64,000 bases of DNA from Tenacibaculum sp. SG-28 (GTDB lineage Bacteria > Bacteroidota > Bacteroidia > Flavobacteriales > Flavobacteriaceae), in contig NZ_MQVY01000001.1 in the NCBI RefSeq assembly GCF_002954385.1, positions 782,892-846,891 on the forward strand. The letters are read 5' to 3'. Positions within the stretch are counted from its first letter, which is position 1, and each line of letters starts with the position of its first letter. The translations under genes and the position numbers were made by a program. Shown piece by piece: positions 9,644-19,588 of the stretch. The notes under the pieces were generated by a model. That model ran no database searches. It was not told where the DNA came from and saw nothing but the letters and a program-made list of their open reading frames with translations.

Positions 9644-11134
9644 ATGTTTACATACGGAATAGATACATTAACAGTGGCTAAAGTAATTGCCATAGCAAAC
9701 AATTCTTTACAAGCCAAACTGAACACAGAGGCTATACATAAGATTAACACCTGTAGAGCAAATGTAGAGCAAATGGCCGCCTCTAAAAAGGCAGTTTATG
9801 GAATTAATACTGGTTTTGGGCCTTTATGCGATACCCAAATTTCTCCAGAAGAAACTAATTTATTACAAAAAAACTTACTTATTACGCATGCAGTTGGTGT
9901 TGGAGAGCCTATTGATAAGTCGTTGTCGAAAATTATGTTAATTACGAAAGTTCATGCACTTTCTCAAGGATATTCCGGGATTCGGCTGCAAGTAATAGAA
10001 CGTATTCAATATTTTATCGAAAATGATATCATACCGGTTGTACCTGAACAAGGATCGGTCGGAGCCTCGGGTGATTTGGCACCGCTTTCGCATCTGTTTT
10101 TACCGTTATTTGGTGAAGGGGAATTTTGGGTTGGAGATACCATAGTTCCGGCTGCTGATGTACTAAAGCATCACGAGCTAAGCCCTATAGAATTGAGTGC
10201 CAAAGAAGGATTGGCGCTTATCAATGGCACACAGTTTATTTTAGCACATGCCATTAAAGGTTTGCACAAAATGGAATATTTACTCGATTTAGCGGATCTT
10301 TCAGGCGCAATGAGTTTGGAAGGTTTTCAGGGAAGTGCTTCTCCTTTTAAAGAGGCGTTGCACAAAATACGACCATTTGCAGGGAATGTTACAGTTGCTG
10401 CTAGAATACGAATGTTTTTAAAAGGTTCTAGTAATTTAAATTCGCATAACGATTGTAAAAGAGTACAAGACCCTTATTCTATGCGATGTATACCACAAGT
10501 ACATGGCGCCTCTCGAAATGCCTATTTACATTTGAAAGAACTTGCTGAAATAGAAATGAATTCGGTTACCGATAACCCAATAATTCTCAATGAAACAGAG
10601 GCTATTTCTGGAGGTAATTTTCACGGACAACCCTTGGCTATGGCACTAGATTATGCTTCTATTGCCGCTTCTGAATTAGGAAATATAGCAGATAGAAGAT
10701 GTTATTTATTACTAGAAGGTCAATATGGTTTGCCTAGATTACTCACTGAAGCAGGTGGCTTGAATTCTGGTTTTATGATTCCGCAATATACCACTGCAGC
10801 TTTAGTAACTGAAAATAAATCGTTGTGCTTCCCTCCTTCTGCCGATAGTGTTCCCACTTCAATGGGACAAGAAGACCACGTTTCTATGGGAAGTATATCT
10901 GGTAGAAAGTTTAACCAAATATTAGGTAATTTGGAAAAAATATTTGCCATCGAATTTATGTATGCCGCACAAGCAATGGAGTTTAGAAGACCCAATACAT
11001 TTTCTCCGATTTTGGAGGAAAATTTTGCGATTATTCGAAGTAAAGTTCCAAAGTTAGAAGAAGACAGAATGTTGAAGGATGATATTTATGCCTTAATAGA
11101 ACTAGTAAAAGAAAAAGCATTTAAAGTAGCGTAA
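9644..11134 (+). CDS. hutH: Histidine ammonia-lyase
   Basis: Converts histidine to urocanate and ammonia, the first step of histidine degradation. About 496 residues from the ATG at 9644 (MFTYGIDTLTV), close to the usual 500; the upstream in-frame start at 9578 adds 22 residues without family support and would run through the promoter. The Ala141-Ser142-Gly143 triad that cyclises to the MIO cofactor sits in GSVGASGDLAPLSH. Other family signatures: YGINTGFGPL, NGTQ, SVTDNPI, GNFHGQPLA and FRRPN. The stop overlaps the first ATG of hutU by one base, so the two are an operon. The LysR gene is divergent. HutI and HutG homologues are not in the window. Confidence 0.95.
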   Translation: MFTYGIDTLTVAKVIAIANNSLQAKLNTEAIHKINTCRANVEQMAASKKAVYGINTGFGPLCDTQISPEETNLLQKNLLITHAVGVGEPIDKSLSKIMLITKVHALSQGYSGIRLQVIERIQYFIENDIIPVVPEQGSVGASGDLAPLSHLFLPLFGEGEFWVGDTIVPAADVLKHHELSPIELSAKEGLALINGTQFILAHAIKGLHKMEYLLDLADLSGAMSLEGFQGSASPFKEALHKIRPFAGNVTVAARIRMFLKGSSNLNSHNDCKRVQDPYSMRCIPQVHGASRNAYLHLKELAEIEMNSVTDNPIILNETEAISGGNFHGQPLAMALDYASIAASELGNIADRRCYLLLEGQYGLPRLLTEAGGLNSGFMIPQYTTAALVTENKSLCFPPSADSVPTSMGQEDHVSMGSISGRKFNQILGNLEKIFAIEFMYAAQAMEFRRPNTFSPILEENFAIIRSKVPKLEEDRMLKDDIYALIELVKEKAFKVA

Positions 11135-13134
11135 TGATGACATTTAAAGAATTAATACAACAAGGAATCCCGAAGGTACTTCCTCCAAAAAGAAACTACC
11201 CAAAGGGAGTTAATAGAGCACCAAAGCGAAAAGATAGTTTATCTGCGGAAGAAAAAAAATTAGCCTTGCGCAATGCGCTTCGGTATTTTCCAAAAGCTTG
11301 GCACCAAGAGTTGGCAGTTGAATTTGCAGAAGAATTAGCCAAATATGGACGTATCTATATGTATCGTTTCAAACCAACCTATGCCATACATGCCAGAGCT
11401 ATAAAAGAGTATCCTGCTGTGTCTAAACAGGCTGCTGCGGTAATGCTTATGATTCAGAATAACTTAGATCCTGCTGTTGCACAGCATCCAGAAGAATTAA
11501 TTACTTATGGCGGAAATGGCGCTGTATTTCAAAATTGGGCACAGTATTTACTAACCATGCAATACTTGTCTAAAATGACAAACGAACAAACTTTACACAT
11601 GTATTCGGGACATCCTATGGGTTTATTTCCTTCTTCTGAAGAGGCACCCAGAGTAGTCGTTACTAATGGTATGATGATTCCTAATTATTCAACTCCAGAC
11701 GACTGGGAAAAGTTCAATGCGCTTGGCGTTACCCAATATGGGCAAATGACAGCTGGTTCCTACATGTATATAGGTCCGCAAGGAATCGTGCATGGTACAA
11801 CCATTACTGTAATGAATGCCTTTCGTAAAATTTTAACAAAGGGTGATACCCCAAAAGGAAAAATATTTCTTACGGCAGGTTTAGGAGGAATGAGTGGTGC
11901 CCAACCCAAAGCAGGAAATATTGCAGGTTGTATCACCATTGCGGCCGAAGTAAACGAAAAAGCTGCACGAAAACGACACGAACAAGGATGGGTGGATGTT
12001 TTGGTAGATACGATGGATGATTTATTAAAACGTGTACTAAAAGCACAAGCTGAAAAAGAAGTTATTTCTATAGCTTATATTGGTAATATTGTAGAGGTAT
12101 GGGAACGCTTTGAGGAAGAAAATATATTTATTCATGTAGGTTCTGATCAAACTTCACTGCATATTCCCTGGACCGGTGGTTACTATCCAGTAGGGATATC
12201 CTATGAAGAATCCAATCGCTTGCTACGCGAGGAACCTGAGGCATTTCAGGAAGAAGTTCAAAAAAGCTTACGACGTCATGCTGCAGCAATCAATAAACAT
12301 GCAGCAAAGGGAACCTATTTCTTTGATTATGGCAATGCCTTTTTACTAGAAAGTTCAAGAGCTGGTGCAGAGGTTATGGCTGCAAATGGAATTGACTTTA
12401 AATATCCCTCTTATGTGCAAGACATACTTGGACCCATGTGCTTTGATTACGGCTTTGGTCCTTTTCGTTGGGTTTGTGCTTCCGGTAATCCTGCCGATTT
12501 AGACACCACGGATGAAATTGCTGCAACAGTATTGCAAGAAATCATGGAAAATTCTCCGGAAGAGATACAACTGCAAATGCAAGATAATATTACTTGGATA
12601 CAAGATGCTAAGAAAAATAAAATGGTGGTTGGTTCGCAAGCCCGAATTCTATACGCCGATGCCGAAGGAAGAGCCAAAATCGCAGAAGCCTTCAACAAGG
12701 CCATAGCAGCAGGAAAAATTGGTCCAGTTATTCTAGGTAGAGATCATCATGATGTTAGTGGAACAGATTCCCCCTACCGAGAAACTTCTAATATTTACGA
12801 CGGCAGTAAATTTACAGCAGATATGGCAATACATAACGTTATTGGTGATAGTTTTAGAGGCGCTACGTGGGTCTCTATTCACAATGGTGGTGGCGTAGGC
12901 TGGGGAGAGGTTATGAATGGTGGTTTTGGAATGCTATTAGATGGCTCTAGAGAAGCCTCTACTCGGTTAAAAAATATGTTGTTTTATGATGTGAATAATG
13001 GCATTGCAAGACGAAGTTGGGCGAGAAATGAAGAAGCTCTATTTGCGATACGCAGAGAAATGGAACGTACTCCTAGCCTAGAAGTAACTATTGCTAACTT
13101 GGTAGACGATGGGATACTGAAAGATATTTTTTAA
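11134..13134 (+). CDS. hutU: Urocanate hydratase
   Basis: Second enzyme of histidine degradation: urocanate to 4-imidazolone-5-propionate, with tightly bound NAD+ acting as electrophile. 666 residues, longer than the roughly 555-residue proteobacterial enzymes but in line with Bacteroidota homologues. Recognisable segments: YGGNGAVFQNWAQYLL, the NAD-binding GLGGMSGAQPKA, DQTSLH, and near the C-terminus GRDHHDVSGTDSPYRET and SIHNGGGVGWGE. The start ATG overlaps the hutH stop (11132-11134); a second ATG follows immediately at 11137. A strong terminator follows the gene. Confidence 0.95.
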   Translation: MMTFKELIQQGIPKVLPPKRNYPKGVNRAPKRKDSLSAEEKKLALRNALRYFPKAWHQELAVEFAEELAKYGRIYMYRFKPTYAIHARAIKEYPAVSKQAAAVMLMIQNNLDPAVAQHPEELITYGGNGAVFQNWAQYLLTMQYLSKMTNEQTLHMYSGHPMGLFPSSEEAPRVVVTNGMMIPNYSTPDDWEKFNALGVTQYGQMTAGSYMYIGPQGIVHGTTITVMNAFRKILTKGDTPKGKIFLTAGLGGMSGAQPKAGNIAGCITIAAEVNEKAARKRHEQGWVDVLVDTMDDLLKRVLKAQAEKEVISIAYIGNIVEVWERFEEENIFIHVGSDQTSLHIPWTGGYYPVGISYEESNRLLREEPEAFQEEVQKSLRRHAAAINKHAAKGTYFFDYGNAFLLESSRAGAEVMAANGIDFKYPSYVQDILGPMCFDYGFGPFRWVCASGNPADLDTTDEIAATVLQEIMENSPEEIQLQMQDNITWIQDAKKNKMVVGSQARILYADAEGRAKIAEAFNKAIAAGKIGPVILGRDHHDVSGTDSPYRETSNIYDGSKFTADMAIHNVIGDSFRGATWVSIHNGGGVGWGEVMNGGFGMLLDGSREASTRLKNMLFYDVNNGIARRSWARNEEALFAIRREMERTPSLEVTIANLVDDGILKDIF

Positions 13135-13147
13135 CCTGGCTTTATAA

Positions 13148-13190
13148 ACGCATACCATTTTCACACTACTGATAATGGTATGCGTGTTTT
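13148..13190 (+). terminator. Strong terminator after hutU
   Basis: A perfect 12-bp stem, ACGCATACCATT with AATGGTATGCGT, around a 14-base loop, followed by GTTTT. It starts 14 bp after the hutU stop and closes the hutHU operon. Confidence 0.85.
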
Positions 13191-13341
13191 AAAAAAATAA
13201 ACACCATAAAACACAATATATTTCGAATCTTTTTTTACCATTTTACGGAGTTAAAGTACTGACTTTAAATAAAATAATTCTTAATAAGAAGTTTAGCTTA
13301 CATCGTTTGTATGCCTTCCTTCTTTTACATATTTTTGCACC

Positions 13342-13641
13342 ATGGAGAAATTAAAGCAACGTTGGGGGATAAATACGAATTGGGATGTAATTGCTATACT
13401 TATTGTATTTGCTATTAATGGTTCTTTTGCGGCTTGGGTCGCAAAACCAATTACCGCAAGTTTAGGTTTTACACCAGATGTTATCTCTCCTTGGTTTTAT
13501 TGGCCGTTGCGTTTTCTATTGATTTTTCCCGTGTATCAAATAACTCTACCAGTCGTTGGATGGTTGTTCGGACAATTCTCTTTCTTTTGGAACTTTGAAA
13601 AAAAAGTTTTTGAAGCGTCTTGGATTTGGTTTTTTGTTTAA
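13342..13641 (+). CDS. Small membrane protein, DUF6787-like
   Basis: 99 residues with an N-terminal basic start (MEKLKQRWGINTNWDV), one clear membrane helix (AILIVFAINGSFAAWVA) and a second hydrophobic region (PLRFLLIFPVYQITLPVVGWLFG), ending with an aromatic FFWNFEKK segment. The N-terminus KLKxRWGI and the C-terminal GWLFGQFxFFWNFEKK are typical of DUF6787, a short Bacteroidota membrane family of unknown function (assignment from memory). It stands alone between the hut terminator and a convergent MscS gene, 22 bp from its 3' end. The roughly 150 bp upstream show no clear promoter. Confidence 0.7.
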   Translation: MEKLKQRWGINTNWDVIAILIVFAINGSFAAWVAKPITASLGFTPDVISPWFYWPLRFLLIFPVYQITLPVVGWLFGQFSFFWNFEKKVFEASWIWFFV

Positions 13642-13663
13642 AAAATCAAACTAAAAGTTTTTA

Positions 13664-14529
13664 TCATACGAAATCTTCCCGGATAACTTTATGTATTGGA
13701 ATTGGTAAATCTACACCCTCTTTAACAAAGCGTTTGTGTACCGCTTCTTTAAAGGCACATTTGGTCTTGAATTCTTTGAATGGCTCATTTATCCACAAAT
13801 ACGCTCGTATGTGTATGTGATCTGGATGCACATCAATAACTCTAACATCTACTTGATTTATATCCGCTAAAATTTGCTCTGGCGTTCTGTAATCGATGGT
13901 ATTTGGCTGTTTTAGAGCTTCTTCTTGAATAATCTTTCTCGCTAAATCGATATCTGCACGTATCCCTATTTTAAAATTATTAAAGCTAAGGATTTGTGAA
14001 TCTTCAATGGTATGGTTTAATATAGAATCTGTACTGATTACAGAATTTGGGATAATTAAACGCTTGTTTTCAAAATTATTAATAACAGTATGTCGAAGAT
14101 TTATATCTTCTACAATACCCAATCTTGTGTCGTCCAGCTTGATATAGTCTCCAACGCGAAATGGCCTAAAGAATACAATAAAAGCACCTGCTATTAAATT
14201 TGATAAAGCAGCTTGCGCTGCAAAACCAATGATGGCGGCTATAAGTCCGGCTCCAGAAAATATTAAAGTTGCTTTACTTCTAAAAAGAGGTACTGTCATT
14301 ATCACAAAAATAATGGCGAAAATACCCATAAAAAATTCACCGAATTTCTAAGGAATTGAATACTAGTTCTGCCGTACTTGTCTTCCTTTCGGAATTTTAT
14401 TAATAGAACGATTAAATAACGTATAATTCGTGACAATAACCATGTTATAATGCCGACAGTAATGAGATATGCGATAATCCCAAAAAAAGATTCTAAATTA
14501 AATAAATTGGATAATTTCAAATTCTCCAT
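13664..14529 (-). CDS. Small-conductance mechanosensitive channel (MscS), apparent frameshift
   Basis: Inner-membrane channel opened by membrane tension. The N-terminal part has a transmembrane helix (FFGIIAYLITVGIITWLLS). The rest has the pore-lining TM3 region (IFSGAGLIAAIIGFAAQAAL, SNLIAGAFIVFF) and the cytoplasmic beta domain (FRVGDYIKL, GIVEDINLRHTVI, NKRLIIPNS). About 288 residues joined. The frame breaks at 14330-14335, an A6 run on the plus strand; seven bases would restore NSVNFFMGIFAIIF. A single short-homopolymer loss with perfect conservation on both sides suggests a sequence error. The gene is convergent with the DUF6787 gene and 33 bp downstream of parC, so it may be read from the topoisomerase operon. 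Confidence 0.85.
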
Positions 14530-14562
14530 AGTATACTCGTATCATCGTAAAATAGTATTGCA

Positions 14563-17274
14563 TTAAAACAAAGCAGTCTGACTAGCATCATCGTCTTTGC
14601 TTTTGTGTTTTTTTTGCAAGGCTTTCTCTAGTGCTTTTTTGGTTTTATTTGCTTTCGATTCTTCAAAACTTTTATTCACTTTCGTCTCTATATCTAACGG
14701 TAACAAATTATCCTTCACCTCTTCTTCTTCATTGACCTCTATATCCTCAACAATTGCTGCTTTTGGCATCTCATATGGCAAAGAATCTAATGATTTTATC
14801 GATCGAATTTTTTCTGTTGTCAATTGATTTCCTTGCGCTTTTATTCCTTTAACAGCTATAAACTCTTCAAAGTTAACCTTTAAATTTTCCAAACTTCGCT
14901 TGGAAAAATTAACTTCTACCACAGGCCTGTAATCGGTCACCATTATTTCTAACTTTGATTTTTCATGTTCTGAAATAAAAAGTTCTTCTTTATCAGCAGT
15001 CTCTATTAGGAATCGCTTTACGTAATATCGTTCTTTGTTTCCATCAAAATAAATTGCAGAGATAGGTTTGTTAGGATCCCATTTTTCTAGGATGAGCAAA
15101 TCGTTTTCGAAATGCATGCTCAAGTCGGGTATTACCGCTTTTATTTTTCCACTTTGTACCGCGATTAAAATTCTGTCTTCTGCTCTAAATTCACCTAATA
15201 GCTCTCCTCTACCATCTACATTTAATCGTTTTACAGTATTATCATACCAAATCTTCCTAGGTTTAAGTGTAGAAACTCCAGCAGATTTAAACTCAATCTT
15301 TTTAATTGCGTATTTGGTAACTTGATTTCCTCGAGCACTTCTACTTTTAATGGCTAAGTCTGCAAAATCAATATCCCATTTTAATTTTTTTATACTACCA
15401 ACAGCTCTAAGTAAAATGGTAATTACTTCCGCCTCACCATTTGGATTTGCCGAAAAATATAACACCTTGGAACCTTTGCTTCCATTCGTTAAATCGTACT
15501 CTTTATCTCTAGTAATGCTCGTAACGTTAAAACGTTTCATATAGCTAGGACCTCTAGTTCCGTCTTTGTATACCATGTTGTATACGGTACGCTTGTCTTT
15601 CTTTTTAAAGATAGCAATGTGCATAATGCCTTTACCGACAAAGGTTTTGGATGCTACTTTGGTAACAATCATAGTACCATTATCGCGAAATACAATAATA
15701 TCATCTATATCTGCGCAATCGGTAACATATTCGTCTTTTTTCAAAGAAGTACCGATGAATCCTTCTTCTTTATTGACGTATAGCTTTGCGTTACGCATAA
15801 CCACTTTTGTAGCAACAATATCATCAAAGGTAGCTATTTCTGTTTTGCGCTCTTTTCCTTTTCCATATTTTGATTTCAATTGTTTAAAGTAGTCTATTGC
15901 ATAATCGATTAAATTAGCTAAATGGTGTTTCACCTCCGCAATCTTTTCCTCTAAAGCTTCAATGAACTGTTTTGCTTTATCAATATCAAATTTGGATATT
16001 TTCTTTATTCGGATTTCCGTTAATTTGAGAATGTCTTCCTCTGTGACTACTCGTTTTAGATGCTTTGTGTGTGGTTGTAATCCAGTAGCAATGGCATCAA
16101 TAACTCCTTCCCAGGTCTCTACCTCCTCAATATCACGATAAATTCTATTCTCAATAAAGATTCGTTCTAAAGAAGCAAAATGCCACTGTTCTTCTAATTC
16201 ATGTAGTTGTATTTCCAACTCTTTCTTTAACAGTGAAACAGTAAAATCTGTTGATTTTTTTAATACCTCGTTTACACCGATGAAAACTGGTTTATTCTCC
16301 TCAATAATACAACATAGCGGTGATATAGAATTTTCACAATTCGTAAAAGCATATAATGCATCTATCGTTTTATCGGGAGAAACATTGGGTGGTAAATGCA
16401 CCAAAATTTCAACATTTGCTGCAGTATTATCTTCAATTCGCTTAATTTTTATTTTTCCTTTATCGTTTGCTTTAAGAATGCTATCGATAAGAGAAGTTGT
16501 AGTAGTACCAAATGGAATTTCGGAAATGACAAGCGTTTTTTTATCTAGTTGCGAAATTTTAGCTCTAACCCTTACTTTTCCACCTCTTTTTCCATCGTTG
16601 TAATTAGAAAAATCTGCGGTACCTCCGGTTAAAAAGTCAGGAACTATGGTAAAACTTCTTCCCTTTAGGTATTTTACGGAGGCATCTATCAATTCGTTAA
16701 AGTTATGCGGTAGGATTTTAGTAGATAAACCTACAGCAATTCCCTCCGCTCCTTGGGCTAAAAGTAAGGGAAACTTAACAGGTAGATTTACTGGCTCTTT
16801 CTTTCTTCCATCATAAGAAGCTTGCCATTCGGTGGTTTTTGGATTGAATACAATTTCTAAGGCTAATTTAGATAAACGAGCTTCTATATATCTGGAGGCA
16901 GCAGCTCGATCTCCAGTTAGTATATTACCCCAGTTTCCTTGCATGTCAATGAGCAATTCTTTTTGCCCCATTTGCACCATTGCATCTGCAATAGAAGCAT
17001 CTCCATGAGGATGGTATTGCATGGTGTGCCCTACAATATTGGCTACTTTGTTATACCGTCCATCATCCAGATCTTTCATGGAGTGCATGATTCGCCTTTG
17101 TACTGGTTTAAAACCGTCTTCAATGGAAGGAACAGCACGTTCTAAAATTACATAGGAAGCATAATCTAAAAACCACTCTTTGTACATTCCTGTTACTTTG
17201 GTAATGGTTTCCGTACTTTCTATTGGAACATTTAAATCCTCCTCATGTTCGTAATTAGTATTCTCTTCACTCAT
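14563..17274 (-). CDS. parC: DNA topoisomerase IV subunit A
   Basis: Breakage-reunion subunit of topoisomerase IV, which decatenates daughter chromosomes. 903 residues. The N-terminal winged-helix/tower domain has DYASYVILERAVPSIEDG, KPVQRRIMHSM, YHPHGDASIADAM and the active-site Tyr129 in AAASRYIEARLS. A coiled coil is visible around DIDKAKQFIEALEEKIAEVKH-type sequence. The C-terminal domain is a beta-propeller-like region lacking a clear GyrA-box QRRGG motif, followed by an acidic then lysine-rich tail ending DDASQTALF. Lack of the GyrA box and the neighbouring parE favour ParC over GyrA. Same operon as parE, with a 62-residue gene between them. Confidence 0.92.
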   Translation of the reverse strand: MSEENTNYEHEEDLNVPIESTETITKVTGMYKEWFLDYASYVILERAVPSIEDGFKPVQRRIMHSMKDLDDGRYNKVANIVGHTMQYHPHGDASIADAMVQMGQKELLIDMQGNWGNILTGDRAAASRYIEARLSKLALEIVFNPKTTEWQASYDGRKKEPVNLPVKFPLLLAQGAEGIAVGLSTKILPHNFNELIDASVKYLKGRSFTIVPDFLTGGTADFSNYNDGKRGGKVRVRAKISQLDKKTLVISEIPFGTTTTSLIDSILKANDKGKIKIKRIEDNTAANVEILVHLPPNVSPDKTIDALYAFTNCENSISPLCCIIEENKPVFIGVNEVLKKSTDFTVSLLKKELEIQLHELEEQWHFASLERIFIENRIYRDIEEVETWEGVIDAIATGLQPHTKHLKRVVTEEDILKLTEIRIKKISKFDIDKAKQFIEALEEKIAEVKHHLANLIDYAIDYFKQLKSKYGKGKERKTEIATFDDIVATKVVMRNAKLYVNKEEGFIGTSLKKDEYVTDCADIDDIIVFRDNGTMIVTKVASKTFVGKGIMHIAIFKKKDKRTVYNMVYKDGTRGPSYMKRFNVTSITRDKEYDLTNGSKGSKVLYFSANPNGEAEVITILLRAVGSIKKLKWDIDFADLAIKSRSARGNQVTKYAIKKIEFKSAGVSTLKPRKIWYDNTVKRLNVDGRGELLGEFRAEDRILIAVQSGKIKAVIPDLSMHFENDLLILEKWDPNKPISAIYFDGNKERYYVKRFLIETADKEELFISEHEKSKLEIMVTDYRPVVEVNFSKRSLENLKVNFEEFIAVKGIKAQGNQLTTEKIRSIKSLDSLPYEMPKAAIVEDIEVNEEEEVKDNLLPLDIETKVNKSFEESKANKTKKALEKALQKKHKSKDDDASQTALF

Positions 17275-17286
17275 ACAGTGATTCCT

Positions 17287-17475
17287 TTATTTCTTAGATT
17301 TATTTTTCACGAATTGTATCGTCACTAAAACAAAAAATGAGCTTAGTATTCCTAAATAAGAAGCTACATTATTTTTATACGTTAAATCCGAATAGTCTAT
17401 TTGCACCAACCAAAATACCAATATTAGTGCGAATATATAAGATAACACGGTTGTGACTTTTCGAATATTTTTCAT
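17287..17475 (-). CDS. 62-residue two-helix membrane protein between parE and parC
   Basis: I do not recognise this protein. It has a basic N-terminus (MKNIRKV), two hydrophobic helices (VLSYIFALILVFWLVQI, about 10-27, and YLGILSSFFVLVTIQF, about 40-55), a polar loop between them and a basic C-terminal tail (VKNKSKK). It starts 1 bp after parE and ends 12 bp before parC, so it is surely co-transcribed, and its ATG is close to the parE stop, favouring coupled translation. Why a membrane peptide sits inside a topoisomerase operon is unknown; it may be a passenger or may link the enzyme to the membrane (speculation). Confidence 0.7.
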   Translation of the reverse strand: MKNIRKVTTVLSYIFALILVFWLVQIDYSDLTYKNNVASYLGILSSFFVLVTIQFVKNKSKK

Positions 17476-17476
17476 T

Positions 17477-19333
17477 TTAGTTTTCTTCTAATAAATCTAG
17501 TTCTACTTTCAAATTATTGATAATAAATTTTTGTCGATCTGGCGTGTTTTTCCCCATGTAAAACTGTAGCATTTGTTCAATAGACATCTCTTTATCAAGC
17601 ATTACAGGGTCTAAACGAATGTCGTCTCCAATAAAATGAACAAATTCATTTGGAGAAATTTCACCAAGACCTTTAAATCTCGTGATTTCGGGTTTCCCTT
17701 TTAATTTTCCAATGGCGTCATGTTTTTCTTCTTCCGAATAACAATAATACGTCTCCTTTTTGTTTCTCACTCGAAATAAAGGGGTTTCTAAAATATACAA
17801 ATGACCTTCTTTTATTACCTCTGGAAAAAACTGAAGAAAAAACGTAATTAACAGTAATCGTATATGCATTCCATCTACATCTGCATCTGTCGCTATTACT
17901 ACATTGTTGTAGCGTAAGCCCTCTAAACCATCTTCGATGTTTAATGCTGCTTGCAACAGATTGAACTCTTCGTTTTCGTACACTATTTTTTTAGATAATC
18001 CATACGAATTTAAGGGCTTTCCTTTTAAACTAAATACTGCCTGGGTATTGACATTTCTTGATTTAGTAATAGAACCACTTGCCGAATCTCCCTCGGTTAT
18101 GAAAAGCGTAGTGTCTAAATAATTTTCTTTTTTAGTATCCCCAAAATGAATGCGACAATCGCGCAATTTTTTATTGTGTAAACTAGCTTTTTTTGCTCTA
18201 TCTCTTGCTAATTTTCGAATACCAGATAATTCCTTTCGCTCTTTCTCGGCTTGTAATATTTTCTTCTGTAATTGCTCTGCTACAACGGTGTTTTTATGTA
18301 AATAGTTGTCTAGTTTTGTCTTTACAAAATCGTTTATATAGGTGCGTACTGTTGGCAAGTCTCCTCCCATTTCAGTAGATCCTAGTTTTGTCTTGGTTTG
18401 GCTTTCAAAAACAGGCTCCATTACTTTGATAGAAATAGCAGATATAATAGATTTTCGAACATCGGAGGCCTCAAAATTTTTATTATAGAACTCCCGTACT
18501 GTTTTTACAACAGCCTCTCTAAAAGCTGCTTGATGTGTTCCACCTTGTGTGGTATGCTGACCGTTTACAAAAGAATGGTATTCTTCTGAATATTGTGTTT
18601 TACTGTGTGTTATTGCAACCTCTATATCGTCACCTCGAAGGTGTATTATTGGGTATAATAAATCTTCTTGGTTATTGTTGTCTTCTAATAAATCTTTTAA
18701 TCCGTTCTCTGAAAAATACTTCTCGCCGTTAAATACAATGGTTAACCCTGGATTTAGATACACATAATTCTTTAGTAATTTTATGATGTACTCCGGACGA
18801 TACTTGTAGTTTTTAAAGATGGTTTCATCAGCGATAAAAGTAACTTTAGTCCCTTTTCTTCGCGAGGTCGACTCGAGTGTTTCTTTACCTGTTAGGTTTC
18901 CTTTTTCAAACTCTGCAGAAGCAGATTTACCATCTCTATTAGATTCTACTCTAAAATAAGAAGACAATGCGTTTACAGCCTTAGTTCCTACTCCGTTCAA
19001 ACCAACAGACTTTTTAAATGCCTTAGAGTCGTATTTACCACCAGTATTCATTTTGGAGACAACATCCACAACCTTGCCCAAGGGAATTCCACGACCGTAA
19101 TCGCGAACAATTACTTTAGTATCTTGTAACGAAACTTCAATCGTCTTTCCTCCTCCCATAACGAACTCATCAATAGAGTTGTCTAGAACTTCTTTTACCA
19201 ATATGTAAATACCATCGTCAGGTGAAGAACCGTCCCCTAATTTACCAATATACATTCCGGGTCGCATTCTTATGTGCTCTTTCCAATCTAAGGAGCGAAT
19301 ATTATCTTCGGTATATTGTGTTTCTTTAGCCAT
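17477..19333 (-). CDS. parE: DNA topoisomerase IV subunit B
   Basis: ATPase subunit of topoisomerase IV. 618 residues. The GHKL ATP-binding domain has VLDNSIDEF (the Asn for Mg), DYGRGIPLG, and [16 protein letters not shown]. The transducer domain follows, then the Toprim domain with [12 protein letters not shown] (catalytic Glu) and [16 protein letters not shown] (the DxD pair), and the C-terminal [12 protein letters not shown] motif. The size without the large GyrB insert fits ParE. First gene of a leftward parE-small protein-parC group. The 255 bp upstream contain only the terminator of the neighbouring photolyase operon and no obvious promoter consensus. Confidence 0.93.
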   Translation of the reverse strand: MAKETQYTEDNIRSLDWKEHIRMRPGMYIGKLGDGSSPDDGIYILVKEVLDNSIDEFVMGGGKTIEVSLQDTKVIVRDYGRGIPLGKVVDVVSKMNTGGKYDSKAFKKSVGLNGVGTKAVNALSSYFRVESNRDGKSASAEFEKGNLTGKETLESTSRRKGTKVTFIADETIFKNYKYRPEYIIKLLKNYVYLNPGLTIVFNGEKYFSENGLKDLLEDNNNQEDLLYPIIHLRGDDIEVAITHSKTQYSEEYHSFVNGQHTTQGGTHQAAFREAVVKTVREFYNKNFEASDVRKSIISAISIKVMEPVFESQTKTKLGSTEMGGDLPTVRTYINDFVKTKLDNYLHKNTVVAEQLQKKILQAEKERKELSGIRKLARDRAKKASLHNKKLRDCRIHFGDTKKENYLDTTLFITEGDSASGSITKSRNVNTQAVFSLKGKPLNSYGLSKKIVYENEEFNLLQAALNIEDGLEGLRYNNVVIATDADVDGMHIRLLLITFFLQFFPEVIKEGHLYILETPLFRVRNKKETYYCYSEEEKHDAIGKLKGKPEITRFKGLGEISPNEFVHFIGDDIRLDPVMLDKEMSIEQMLQFYMGKNTPDRQKFIINNLKVELDLLEEN

Positions 19334-19495
19334 ATATAGTGTGTAACATTACGGTATTTGCTAAAATAGCATTAAACATTAAAAAATAAAAAAGTATGTT
19401 TAAATACTTTTCAACATACAGAAATAGAGATTTACGACTATACGCAGCTTTGTATTAAAAGCGTTTTTCAATACGGTTTAAAATAGGAATCAATT

Positions 19496-19552
19496 GTTAA
19501 AAAAAAGATCCAAATGCTTGAGGTTTTAATGGTGTTTGCATTTGAATCTTTT
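19496..19552 (-). terminator. Terminator of the photolyase operon
   Basis: Inverted arms at 19503-19517 and 19538-19552 match at 14 of 15 positions around a 20-base loop. Read on the minus strand the stem is followed by eight T. It lies 37 bp past the stop of the last photolyase-operon gene. Confidence 0.8.
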
Positions 19553-19588
19553 AAAATAAAAAATAGGAAGAAAATAATAATGTGAAAA

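Noticed and set aside
15068..16603. Several plus-strand frames of 60-110 codons across parC
   Set aside because: Antisense shadows of a complete, conserved topoisomerase gene.
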